DNA from: JAEUMY01 sp031394355
GTDB taxonomy: Bacteria > Pseudomonadota > Gammaproteobacteria > Burkholderiales > Usitatibacteraceae
Length of the DNA stretch: 64,000 bases
Direction of reading: 5' to 3'
NCBI GenBank assembly: GCA_031394355.1
Contig: JANNSU010000080.1
Location: 1-64,000 of the forward strand
Position numbers and translations under genes: made by a program. The number at the start of each line of letters is the position of its first letter. Position 1 is the stretch's first letter. This document shows, in pieces, positions 25,323 to 33,237 of this stretch. Below the pieces are notes generated by a model. It was given only the letters and a program-made list of their open reading frames with translations, searched no databases and was not told where the DNA came from.

Positions 25323-26125
25323 TTGGCGGATGCGATATGCCAAGACGCCCCTTCGCCCTCCAGCAACACCGTCTCACTGTCATCCTTCAACCCCACCCCA
25401 GTCAGCTGCCGCCGCAGCGCTTCGCGCAGCAGCCACGCGATGCGCCGCGCGGCAGCGTCGTAGCCCAGACCCTCGGGCCGGATGTTGCTCACGCAATTGC
25501 GTTCGGCATCGGTGCAGCCGACTTTCGGGGCGTAGGTGAGATAGGCGCCGAGGCTGTCCGGTGAGCTGAGGCCGGGTCGTTCGCCGAGCAGGATCAGCAC
25601 TGCGCGGGCATGCAGCAACGCGCCGACTTCGTCCGCCAGGGCAACGCGTGTCTGGGTGGCGATGACGACAGGTGCCCAAGTGAGCGTGCCGGCCAATGCG
25701 GACCGCAGGGCGAGCAGCAGCGGCAGGGCATGTTGCTGCGCTGCGGTGGCGGAGAGTCCGTCACCGATGACGATCGCGAGGTCGGGCTCAATGCCACCGA
25801 AACTCTGCAGTTGATTGACACTGGCCTCATCCAGTCGCCGCCCCCAATCCGGCCGCCGCAGATAAGCCTCGCGGGTGGGTGCCCGGCTTTGCACGACGAG
25901 TGGCGCAAAGCCGTGTGCGCGCAAGGTCTCGGACAGCGCCGCCACATCGAGTGCCACATGCACCGCATCGCGCGCCATCGCGTGTGCCGCGGCGAAGCGC
26001 AGCACTTCCGCTGTTGGCAGGCTGCCACCTGCGCGGCCCAGCGCGATGCGCGCCGGTGTGTGTTGGCGGAGCTCTGCCCAAGGGTCCGGCTGTGCCGGTG
26101 CGGCGGGCAGGTTGGTTTCGCTCAT
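25319..26125 (-). CDS. eutC: ethanolamine ammonia-lyase small subunit
   Basis: Light subunit of the adenosylcobalamin-dependent enzyme that turns ethanolamine into acetaldehyde and ammonia. 268 residues. Family stretches include TPARIALGRAGGSLPT, QSRAPTREAYLRRPDWGRRL, IGDGLSATA, GERPGLSSPDSLGAYLTY and the Cys-containing CTDAERNCVSNIRPEGL. The ATG at 26125 overlaps the eutB stop by four bases. The NIR here is family-native and is not a palindrome copy. Confidence 0.95.
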   Translation of the reverse strand: MSETNLPAAPAQPDPWAELRQHTPARIALGRAGGSLPTAEVLRFAAAHAMARDAVHVALDVAALSETLRAHGFAPLVVQSRAPTREAYLRRPDWGRRLDEASVNQLQSFGGIEPDLAIVIGDGLSATAAQQHALPLLLALRSALAGTLTWAPVVIATQTRVALADEVGALLHARAVLILLGERPGLSSPDSLGAYLTYAPKVGCTDAERNCVSNIRPEGLGYDAAARRIAWLLREALRRQLTGVGLKDDSETVLLEGEGASWHIASAK

Positions 26126-27522
26126 CGCGTGGGCCCAGTCAGCAGGGCAGCCATGGACTCGGCCAGCGCCGGGCGGTTGGTCACGGGGCGCAGTGCGCCT
26201 GCGGCATCCGTGATCTGCATCGCTTGCAGCCATGCTTCGAATTCCGGCGCGCGTTTCAGCTTCAACAGTTCACGCACGAACAGCGCGTCGTGGAACGACG
26301 TGCTCTGGTAGTTCAGCATCACGTCGTCCGCGCCCGGCACGCCCATCATGAAATTGAGCCCGGCGGCCGCCAGCAGGACGAGCAGGTTATCCATGTCGTT
26401 CTGATCGGCCTCGGCGTGGTTGGTGTAGCAGATGTCGCAGCCCATCGGCAGGCCCAAGAGCTTGCCGCAGAAGTGATCCTCCAGCCCGGCGCGCACGATC
26501 TGCTTGCCGTCGTAGAGATACTCCGGGCCGATGAAGCCGACGACCGTGTTCACCAAGAGCGGCTGGTAGCGGCGCGCGACGGCATAGACCCGCGCCTCGA
26601 TGGTCTGCTGATCGACGCCATGATGCGCGTTGGCCGAGAGCGCGCTGCCCTGGCCGGTCTCGAAGTACATGACGTTGTTGCCGAGCGTGCCGCGCCGAAG
26701 CGACCGCGCGGCGGCATGCGCCTCGTCCAGCAGCGCCAGGCTCACGCCGAAGCTGCGGTTGGCCGCCTCCGTGCCCGCGATGCTCTGGAACACGAGATCG
26801 ACCGGCGCACCGGCGGCAATGGCCTGCAGGGTGTTGGTCACGTGGGTGAGCACGCAGGTCTGCGTGGGAATGGCGTGGCGCTCGACCATGTCGCCCAACA
26901 GATGCAGCAACGTCACCAGCGCGGGCACGCTGTCGGCGGCGGGGTTGATGCCGATCACCGCATCCCCCGCGCCGTACATCAGCCCGTCGAAAATGCTGGC
27001 GACGATCCCAGCTGGGCTGTCGGACGGATGGTTGGGTTGCAGGCGCACGGCGAGGTGTCCCGGCAAACCCAGTGTGTTGCGAAAGCGCGTGACCACGTGG
27101 CAGCGGCTCGCCACGAGAATCAAGTCCTGGTTGCGCATGAGTTTGCAGACCGCAGCCACCATTTCCGGCGTGAGGCCAGGGGCGAGACGCTGCAGGACAT
27201 CGGGCGTGGCCTGCGCCGAAAGCAGCCAATCGCGGAAGCCGCCGACGGTGAGATGGGAAACGGATGCGAAGGCCGTCGCATCGTGCGAGTCAATGATGAG
27301 GCGCGTCACCTCATCGGTTTCGTAGGGGATGATTGCTTCGTTGAGGAAGGTCTTGAGTGGAAGATCGGCCAGCGCGTGACAGGCGGCGACGCGTTCCTGT
27401 GAGTTCTCCGCCGCGACGCCCGCCAGCTGATCGCCGGAGCGGACCGGTGTCGCCTTGGCGAGCAGCGAGCGCAAGTCGCTGAACTCGTAGGTGACGCTGC
27501 CTAGGGAGTGTTGATACGTCAT
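26122..27522 (-). CDS. eutB: ethanolamine ammonia-lyase large subunit
   Basis: Catalytic TIM-barrel subunit, 466 residues (family about 455). It shows KANAATPVRSG-like N-terminal residues, the substrate region QDLILVASRCHVVTRFRNTLGLPG, GDAVIGINP, FETGQGSALSANAHHG, and CDICYTNHAEADQNDMDN. ATG at 27522 (MTYQHSLGSVTYEF) chosen. The GCGAATATTCGC copy at 27524-27535 ends two bases before it, in place of a normal ribosome site; a TTG at 27537 is the alternative. No microcompartment, reactivase or permease genes are nearby. Confidence 0.95.
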   Translation of the reverse strand: MTYQHSLGSVTYEFSDLRSLLAKATPVRSGDQLAGVAAENSQERVAACHALADLPLKTFLNEAIIPYETDEVTRLIIDSHDATAFASVSHLTVGGFRDWLLSAQATPDVLQRLAPGLTPEMVAAVCKLMRNQDLILVASRCHVVTRFRNTLGLPGHLAVRLQPNHPSDSPAGIVASIFDGLMYGAGDAVIGINPAADSVPALVTLLHLLGDMVERHAIPTQTCVLTHVTNTLQAIAAGAPVDLVFQSIAGTEAANRSFGVSLALLDEAHAAARSLRRGTLGNNVMYFETGQGSALSANAHHGVDQQTIEARVYAVARRYQPLLVNTVVGFIGPEYLYDGKQIVRAGLEDHFCGKLLGLPMGCDICYTNHAEADQNDMDNLLVLLAAAGLNFMMGVPGADDVMLNYQSTSFHDALFVRELLKLKRAPEFEAWLQAMQITDAAGALRPVTNRPALAESMAALLTGPTR

Positions 27523-27523
27523 G

Positions 27524-27535
27524 GCGAATATTCGC
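27524..27535. repeat. GCGAATATTCGC palindrome at the eutB start
   Basis: Read in the eutB direction it gives GCGAATATTCGCCATGA, with the palindrome filling the position where a Shine-Dalgarno would be. The PTS EIIA gene at 60398 has the same arrangement. Confidence 0.9.
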
Positions 27536-27592
27536 AAGTGGCGGCAGGGGATGCTGCGATGCTATCGCAGTGTGGCGACGCCGAAAAGACAA

Positions 27593-27622
27593 ATGCCCCT
27601 GACCTTCCGGTTCAGGGGCTTT
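27593..27622. terminator. bidirectional-type hairpin terminator
   Basis: GCCCCTGA (27595-27602) and TCAGGGGC (27612-27619) pair around ACCTTCCGGT-like loop bases; T-rich sequence follows on both strands (GGCTTTCTCTTT on plus, GGCATTTGTCTTTT on minus). It would end the minus-strand gene at 27675-28202. A near-twin hairpin is at 28241. Confidence 0.75.
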
Positions 27623-27674
27623 CTCTTTGAATTTCCATCTCGCCGGCGCCCGCCTGAGCGTCGTTATGTTCGAT

Positions 27675-28202
27675 TCAATCTCTGTCTGCCCATGCCCTCG
27701 CCGCGACACCGAGCAGGCACACCAGTTGGCGTGCTTGCAGGAAGTACATCACGGAGAACAGTACTATCAGGGAGAAAATGACTGGGAGGCTCGGGCCTGC
27801 CCAGATGTTCCATAGAGTAGCAGCAAGTAGCAACACGATAACCTGAGGGCGAGGATGCCCTTCCAGATAGACAGTCTTGCTGGCGGGGTCAAAGGTGATT
27901 CCCGCATTCATCATTCGAAGGTATGACGGGTAGCCAACTTTATCTATGACCGCGAGTTGAAAGTCGCCTGCCTCCTTCAGAGCGACATCCCCTGCCATCG
28001 AGGCGGGCAGGTGTTCTTCAATCAGCGAAATGGACGGTGGTCCGGCACGTGTCGTTGTTACTTTCTGCTTGCAGCGAAACACCGCGATACCACGGTTACA
28101 CGCCCATTTTGGGCTCGACATCAGAATTGCTGATTCCACGCCCCATGCGAACAGGAAAAGCGCGATCGCTATCAGCTCATATTGGGTGAGGGAAGAAAAC
28201 AT
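27675..28202 (-). CDS. hypothetical membrane protein
   Basis: 175 residues from ATG 28202 (MFSSLTQYELIAIALFLFAWG). One N-terminal membrane helix, a soluble middle of about 90 residues, and two C-terminal helices (about 125-165) rich in Leu, Ile and Val. No family recognised. It stands alone between two similar terminator hairpins, like a self-contained insert between eutB and aceB. Confidence 0.55.
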   Translation of the reverse strand: MFSSLTQYELIAIALFLFAWGVESAILMSSPKWACNRGIAVFRCKQKVTTTRAGPPSISLIEEHLPASMAGDVALKEAGDFQLAVIDKVGYPSYLRMMNAGITFDPASKTVYLEGHPRPQVIVLLLAATLWNIWAGPSLPVIFSLIVLFSVMYFLQARQLVCLLGVAARAWADRD

Positions 28203-28240
28203 TCCTACATTTCCATTGTTGGCTTCCCGGAAGTGTAAGC

Positions 28241-28274
28241 AAAAAAGCCCCTGACCTTTCAGTTCAGGGGCTTT
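28241..28274 (-). terminator. rho-independent terminator of aceB
   Basis: AAGCCCCTGA (28245-28254) pairs with TTCAGGGGCTT. On the minus strand the stem is followed by TTTTTTGCTT. It lies about 110 bases downstream of the malate synthase stop. Confidence 0.85.
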
Positions 28275-28381
28275 GTCCATAAACGGTCTCCCCGGCGCAG
28301 TCCGGGGCCCACTGTCATTCGGTGACGCTACAACGAAAGCCACTGGGCCCCGTTTTTCAACGGGGCGACAACCTTCTTTTC

Positions 28382-29983
28382 TCAGGCAATCGCCCGATAC
28401 GCCGGCAACGTCAGAAACTCTTCGTACTGATCATCCAGAATCAGCTTCTCCAGCAACGCCGCCGCCTCGACATACCGGCCCGCCGCATACGCCGCATCGC
28501 CCACGATCCCCGGCGTTTTCTTCAGCTCATCCGCCACCAGCGCGGTCACCATCTCCTTCGTCACCTTGCGACCGTCATCCAGCACGCCCTTGGGCGAGCG
28601 GATCCATTGCCACACTTGCGAGCGGGAAATCTCGGCCGTGGCGGCGTCTTCCATCAGGTTGAAGATGGGCACGCAGCCATTGCCCGCGAGCCAGCTGCCG
28701 ATGTACTGGATGCCCACCTGCAGGTTGTTACGCAACCCCGGTTCCGAGATCGGGCCTTCCGGCTTGAAGTCGAGCAGGTCGGCGGCGGTGTAGTGCACAT
28801 CCTCGCGCTTGCGGCCGATCTGGTTGGGCTCGGGCATGTGCTCGTCGAACACGGCTTTGGCAATCGGCACCAGGCCCGGATGCGCGACCCAGGTGCCGTC
28901 GCAGCCATCGGTGGCTTCACGCAGCTTGTCGGCGCGCACCTTGGCCATGGCCGCGTCGTTGGCCTCGGGGTCGTTCTTGATGGGGATCTGTGCCGCCATG
29001 CCGCCCATGGCGCTGGCGTTGCGGCGATGGCAGGTCTTCACCAGCGTGAGGGCGTAGGCGCGCAGGAAGGGCGAGGTCATGGTGACGACGGCGCGGTCAG
29101 CAAGACAGAAGTCCTGGTTCATGCGCAGCTTCTTGATGGCCGAGAAGATGTAGTCCCAGCGGCCGATGTTGAGGCCCACGCAATGGTCCTTCAGCTCCCA
29201 CAGGATCTCGTCCATCTCGAACGCAGCCAGGATCACTTCAATCAGGACGGTGGCCTTGATGCTGCCGTGCGGGACACCCAGCTCCTTCTGCGCTGCGGTG
29301 AAGATGTCGTTCCACAGCCGCGCCTCCAGATGGCTTTCCATCTTGGGCAGATAGAAGTACGGGCCGGAGCCGCGTGCCAGCAGCGCTTTCGCGTTGTGAA
29401 AGAAGTAAAGCGCGAAATCGAAAATGCCGCCGGAGACGGGCTTGCCATCGATCAGTACGTGCTTCTCGTCCAGATGCCAGCCGCGCGGACGCACGATGAG
29501 GACGGCTGTCTTCTCGGCTAGCTGGTACGTTTTCTCGCCTTGCTGAAGCGTGATGGTGCGGTGCACTGCGTCCATCAGGTTGATCTGGCCTTCAATGTTG
29601 TTGGACCAGGTCGGCGTGTTGGAGTCTTCCAGGTCCGCCATGTAGGTCGAGGCACCAGAGTTGAGCGCATTGATCACCATCTTGCGGTCCACCGGTCCGG
29701 TGATTTCCACGCGGCGGTCCTGCAGATCAGCCGGGATTTCGCCGACAGTCCATTCACTCGCGCGAATATTCGCAGTCTCGGGGAGGAAATCGGGCAGCGC
29801 ACCGGCGTCAAACGCAATCTGGCGTTCAGCGCGCTGGGCCAGCAGGCGCTGACGCGTCGGCTCGAACTGGCGGCAAAGCGTCGCAGCGAATTCCAGCGCG
29901 GCCGGGGTGAGCACCTGTGCGTAGGCAGTCGGCAGCGGTGCGTTGATTTCCATGCCGGCAGGCAGCAATTTGACGGTATCCAT
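28382..29983 (-). CDS. aceB: malate synthase A
   Basis: Condenses glyoxylate with acetyl-CoA to malate in the glyoxylate shunt. 533 residues, the A-type length. It has ITGPVDRKMVINALNSGA, MADLEDSNTPTWSN, RPRGWHLDEKHV, the signature KDHCVGLNIGRWDYIFS, GGMAAQIPIKNDP and DGTWVAHPGL. Start at ATG 29983 (MDTVKLLPAGMEI). A palindrome copy at 29762 encodes ANIR in the N-terminal region. No isocitrate lyase gene is in the window. Divergent from a LysR gene. Confidence 0.96.
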   Translation of the reverse strand: MDTVKLLPAGMEINAPLPTAYAQVLTPAALEFAATLCRQFEPTRQRLLAQRAERQIAFDAGALPDFLPETANIRASEWTVGEIPADLQDRRVEITGPVDRKMVINALNSGASTYMADLEDSNTPTWSNNIEGQINLMDAVHRTITLQQGEKTYQLAEKTAVLIVRPRGWHLDEKHVLIDGKPVSGGIFDFALYFFHNAKALLARGSGPYFYLPKMESHLEARLWNDIFTAAQKELGVPHGSIKATVLIEVILAAFEMDEILWELKDHCVGLNIGRWDYIFSAIKKLRMNQDFCLADRAVVTMTSPFLRAYALTLVKTCHRRNASAMGGMAAQIPIKNDPEANDAAMAKVRADKLREATDGCDGTWVAHPGLVPIAKAVFDEHMPEPNQIGRKREDVHYTAADLLDFKPEGPISEPGLRNNLQVGIQYIGSWLAGNGCVPIFNLMEDAATAEISRSQVWQWIRSPKGVLDDGRKVTKEMVTALVADELKKTPGIVGDAAYAAGRYVEAAALLEKLILDDQYEEFLTLPAYRAIA

Positions 29984-30142
29984 ATGACACAACTCCAGAT
30001 CGAATAAGCGTATTGATTACATAGCCAGTGTAGGGGACATTGCTGCACTGCAATATAGTGATCCCAATGAGGCGGCTTATACTTTGGGTATTAAATAGAG
30101 CACAGAGGAGCCTGCATGCGTGCAAACGAAATGAATGGCTGT

Positions 30143-30240
30143 CGTCCCCCCCCGTTGCAAACGGGGGGCAGGGGAGATTTGAAATCCTCCGCGCGAAGAA
30201 AATCCCCCTCAATCCCCCTTTTTCAAACGGGGAAGCCCAA
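30143..30240. repeat. C/G-run hairpins between aceB and the LysR gene
   Basis: CCCCCCGTTGCAAACGGGGGG near 30148-30168 is a strong hairpin. It is followed by an AATCCCCCTCAATCCCCC stretch and a second partial arm ending AACGGGGAAG. The same AATCCCCCTCAATCCCCC motif recurs at 33141. These fill most of the 277-base divergent intergenic region; the aceB-side 120 bases are AT-richer and hold the likely promoters. Confidence 0.7.
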
Positions 30241-30260
30241 CATTTGCGCGGGCTGCTGAC

Positions 30261-31163
30261 ATGGACAAGTTCAAGGAACTGACTACGTTTGTCGATGTGG
30301 CGGGTCGCGGCAGCTTCTCGTCAACCGCGCGCTCGGAAGGCGTCACGCCCGCCATGGTGGGACGACGCATCGACCAGCTGGAGGAGCGGCTGGGCGTGAA
30401 GCTCTTCAAACGCTCGACGCGCAAGGTCACGTTGACGCCGGAGGGCACGGCGTTCCTCGATGATTGCCAGCGCATCCTCAATGAGCTGAGAGCGGCGGAA
30501 GAGCAGCTCACTGTCGGCACCAAGGGCGCGACGGGACGGCTCATCGTCAGCGCACCGACCGCATTCGGGCGCCGCCACATCGCGCCGCATCTGCCTGATT
30601 TCATCGCGCAGAATCCGGACCTCACGGTCTCGCTGCACCTGTCCGAGCGCCTGGTTGATCTCAAGAACGAACGCATCGACCTCGCCATCCGCATCGCGGA
30701 CCTCAAGAGCGTTGATCTGCATGCAGCCAAGCTGGCGCGCAATCATCGCGTGGTGTGCGGCGCGCCCGCATACATCAAGCGCGCGGGCCAGCCCAAGGCA
30801 CTCAGCGACCTGTCGCGCCACAATTGTCTCGTCACCGCGACGGAAGAGGGACTGTCCGACCACTGGACCTTTGCCGAGCAAGACAAAGCACTCAGCATCA
30901 AAGTCGGCGGCAACCTGCACTGCAACGATGGCGAGGTCCTGACCCGCTGGGCAATCGCCGGACACGGTCTCGCATGGCGCAGCGCGTGGGAAGTGAGCGA
31001 GGAGATCAAGAAGGGCCGGCTGGTGTCGGTGCTGGATGAGTATTCCTCGCCCGGAAACAACATCTATGCGGTGTATGCAGAGCGGCGGTTTTTGCCCGCG
31101 AAGGTCAGGTTGTTTATTGATTTCCTGAAGCGGACCTTCGGGGATCCGCCGTATTGGGAATAG
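30261..31163 (+). CDS. LysR-family transcriptional regulator
   Basis: 300 residues. The N-terminal winged HTH (1-65) reads FVDVAGRGSFSSTARSEGVTP and LEERLGVKLFKRSTRKVTLTPEG; the C-terminal periplasmic-binding-like effector domain (about 90-290) has LIVSAPTAFGRRHIAPHLPDF and HNCLVTATEEG. It belongs to the subgroup often annotated as DNA-binding activators with D-malate or drug-type effectors. Divergent from aceB, which it may control; that is inference from position only. Confidence 0.9.
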   Translation: MDKFKELTTFVDVAGRGSFSSTARSEGVTPAMVGRRIDQLEERLGVKLFKRSTRKVTLTPEGTAFLDDCQRILNELRAAEEQLTVGTKGATGRLIVSAPTAFGRRHIAPHLPDFIAQNPDLTVSLHLSERLVDLKNERIDLAIRIADLKSVDLHAAKLARNHRVVCGAPAYIKRAGQPKALSDLSRHNCLVTATEEGLSDHWTFAEQDKALSIKVGGNLHCNDGEVLTRWAIAGHGLAWRSAWEVSEEIKKGRLVSVLDEYSSPGNNIYAVYAERRFLPAKVRLFIDFLKRTFGDPPYWE

Positions 31164-31675
31164 TTTCTGTCATTCCGGCGAAGGCCGGAATCCAGTGGCG
31201 TTGCTTTTCTCTTGTTCGATTTTCGTCTCTCCGTCTTACAAGCCCGGGGGTTGCCCGGCGGCAACTCACTTTCTTTGCTTCGCCAAAGAAAGTAAGCAAA
31301 GAAAGGCGACCCCGGGTCGAGCGCGGGTGCGCGCCAAGGCGCGCGCCGTGCCCTGCGTTACTCGCCTGCCGCGGCGGCTGCGGAACTCGCATTGCGGATA
31401 TCAGCCGTCGTTGACGGAGGCGTCGTGGCGCAATGCTCAGACAGTCCTCGCCGACTTCCCCGCGTCAGACTGCGTTACTCGGCGCTCTCTACGGGGAATT
31501 CGTCGCTGAATCTCTGCAGTTCTTTGGTCCCGATGAAGTACGGCGAAATCCAGCGGCTTTCCCAATTGCGAATATTCGCAACAGCGCCACTTCACCGTGC
31601 CAAATCCAAGTTCTCGCGGCCGCCGAAGGCGTGAAAGGTGAATCGAGAATATTTTGGCACCAGGAATGCCACTTG
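31164..31675. repeat. 512-base gene-free mosaic of dispersed repeats
   Basis: First, 31172-31191 reads ATTCCGGCGAAGGCCGGAAT, a dRS3-like 20-mer with the GTC and CCAG flanks seen in many proteobacteria. Next, 31240-31310 carries TTCTTTGCTTCGCCAAAGAA followed by AGTAAGCAAAGAAAGGCGAC, an inverted repeat found widely as a dispersed repeat; its spurious reading contains FASPKKVSK. Further C+G-rich sequence continues to about 31500, and a GCGAATATTCGC copy with two extra paired bases each side is at 31568-31579. Short open frames here are repeat shadows; I see no gene. Confidence 0.75.
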
Positions 31676-32323
31676 TCAGGTGTCTGTTCCTACGTCATCC
31701 CAGTCCGCACCGCCGTCATAACATGTCAGCCAATTGGCGGCCCGGTGGTACTCGTAAACGCAGCCTTGATTGAGCAGGCCGGTCTGTGTGGTTGAGTCGA
31801 GCTGATATTGCCTGCAGGCCCAATGTGCCCGATAGACCAAGTCGGTCGCGTCAAGTACTTGCTTGTTGGATCTAAGTGAAGCGCTGGCAAGAAAGCCAGC
31901 CCAGTCGTTGTCGTCCTTGGGAAGCACCTTCATCAAGGACTCTGGAGTAGATCTCGAAACGGGTGGCAGCTGCAGCTCCAATCTGTTCATTGACCAGAGG
32001 AGAAATGCTATGCCTTCGCTGGCCCAGAATGCAGACTGCTTATCGCTGTCGGATGGACTTTCTGATTCGAGCAGGCCCAGCTCAAATGGGGTTGCCGCTT
32101 GGAAGATGCCTGCGCGGATAAGGCAGCTCTTCATCCGATCTCTGGGCACGCCATCGGCGACAAGGCACGCAGCAAATAGTAGCAAGCATCTCTCGGCTAC
32201 CGCATGCGGGGAGCGGACGGAGACATCGGCCTCGCTTTCGATCACGGGTAGGTGCGGGTTTGTCGCAACACCCATTGCGGACAAAAGCGCTTCAGACAGA
32301 CTCTTGCGTTGTTCCGGCAGCAT
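31676..32323 (-). CDS. DUF4272 domain protein
   Basis: 215 residues, soluble, no signal. The C-terminal part matches the DUF4272 pattern: LVYRAHWACRQY, then a Tyr/His-Arg-Ala-X-Asn-Trp-Leu segment (YEYHRAANWLTCYDGGADWDDV) ending in the conserved TDT. An earlier segment WASEGIAFLLWSMNRLELQLPP is also family-like. Function unknown; such proteins are scattered singletons. Isolated between the repeat mosaic and the alkB-like gene. Confidence 0.7.
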   Translation of the reverse strand: MLPEQRKSLSEALLSAMGVATNPHLPVIESEADVSVRSPHAVAERCLLLFAACLVADGVPRDRMKSCLIRAGIFQAATPFELGLLESESPSDSDKQSAFWASEGIAFLLWSMNRLELQLPPVSRSTPESLMKVLPKDDNDWAGFLASASLRSNKQVLDATDLVYRAHWACRQYQLDSTTQTGLLNQGCVYEYHRAANWLTCYDGGADWDDVGTDT

Positions 32324-32364
32324 GTTTGTAGTTGCGTCGCGCAGGTGTTGAGGCGGCTCCTAGC

Positions 32365-33012
32365 CTACATCACCTTCCTGAACGTCAAATTGATCCGGCA
32401 CCTCCCCGTCGCCGGATGCTCGCCATCCTTGACCGGCGCGACGCCATGAAAACGCATGCGCGACGGCCCGCCCCAGACCACGACATCGCCATGCGAGAGC
32501 GGAATGCGCACGGCCTTGCCGCTGCACTCGAAGCCGCCCCAGAGAAACGTCGCAGGTAAACCTAAAGACACCGATACGATGGGTGCAACACTGTCCTTTT
32601 CGTCGCGGTCCTGATGCAGCGAGAGCCGCGTGCCGGGCAGGTAGTGATTGATGAGGCAGCACTCCGGCTGGTAGTTCGCAAAGCCGAGTTCCGCCGCCGC
32701 GCGCTCAGCGAGCGTTGCGAATATTCGCGGTAGCGCGGGCCAGGGCTTGCCGCTCTCGGGATCGAGCGGCGCGTAGCGATAGCCTTTGCGATCCGACACC
32801 CAGCCGAGCGATCCGCAATTGGTCATGGCGACACTCATGGTGTGGCCGCCGGGGGTGACGAGATGGCGGAACGGCGCGGCGGCGCGCACGGTCTCGACCG
32901 TGGCCAGCAACGTTTCAACATTAGGCAATGCGAAGCCGCGCAATACGGCAGCGCCATCTGCGAGATCGAGACGCGATGCTGACTCGGTGTCGGCGAAGAG
33001 CGGCAGGGTCAT
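32365..33012 (-). CDS. alkB: AlkB-like 2-oxoglutarate/Fe(II) DNA repair dioxygenase
   Basis: Oxidatively removes methyl groups from 1-methyladenine and 3-methylcytosine. 215 residues, close to E. coli AlkB. NxYxPG-like NHYLPGTRLSLHQDRDE supplies the HxD iron ligands near 132-134, FHGV the distal His near 188, and RINLTFR the 2-oxoglutarate Arg near 206-212. A palindrome copy at 32717 encodes RIFA in PRIFATLAERA. The Ada gene follows downstream on the same strand, after a repeat. Confidence 0.93.
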   Translation of the reverse strand: MTLPLFADTESASRLDLADGAAVLRGFALPNVETLLATVETVRAAAPFRHLVTPGGHTMSVAMTNCGSLGWVSDRKGYRYAPLDPESGKPWPALPRIFATLAERAAAELGFANYQPECCLINHYLPGTRLSLHQDRDEKDSVAPIVSVSLGLPATFLWGGFECSGKAVRIPLSHGDVVVWGGPSRMRFHGVAPVKDGEHPATGRCRINLTFRKVM

Positions 33013-33081
33013 GAAGCGCCTAGAAGTTAGTCGAAAATTTCATAGTCGGCCACGAAGCGAGATCGTCGCCAGGCACTTCCC

Positions 33082-33175
33082 TCTTTTCTAAAGAGGGATT
33101 GAGGGAGATTTGCAGCATTTCGCGCTTGCAACAAGCTGAAATCCCCCTCAATCCCCCTTTGCCAAAGGGGGAAGC
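33082..33175. repeat. inverted repeat between alkB and ada
   Basis: CTTTTCTAAAGAGGGATTGAGG-type sequence on the left and CCTCAATCCCCCTTTGCC-type on the right pair imperfectly around a loop of about 50 bases. It belongs to the same family as the motif at 30190-30235. It lies in the 225-base gap upstream of the alkB-like gene, with nothing else recognisable there. Confidence 0.65.
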
Positions 33176-33237
33176 AATTTACGATAGGCACGAACTAATC
33201 GGAGATTCTGGATTTCAACAAACTGTGATTCGCAACA

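Noticed and set aside
25879..27402. 507-codon plus-strand open frame opposite eutB
   Set aside because: Antisense shadow; eutB is unambiguous on the other strand.
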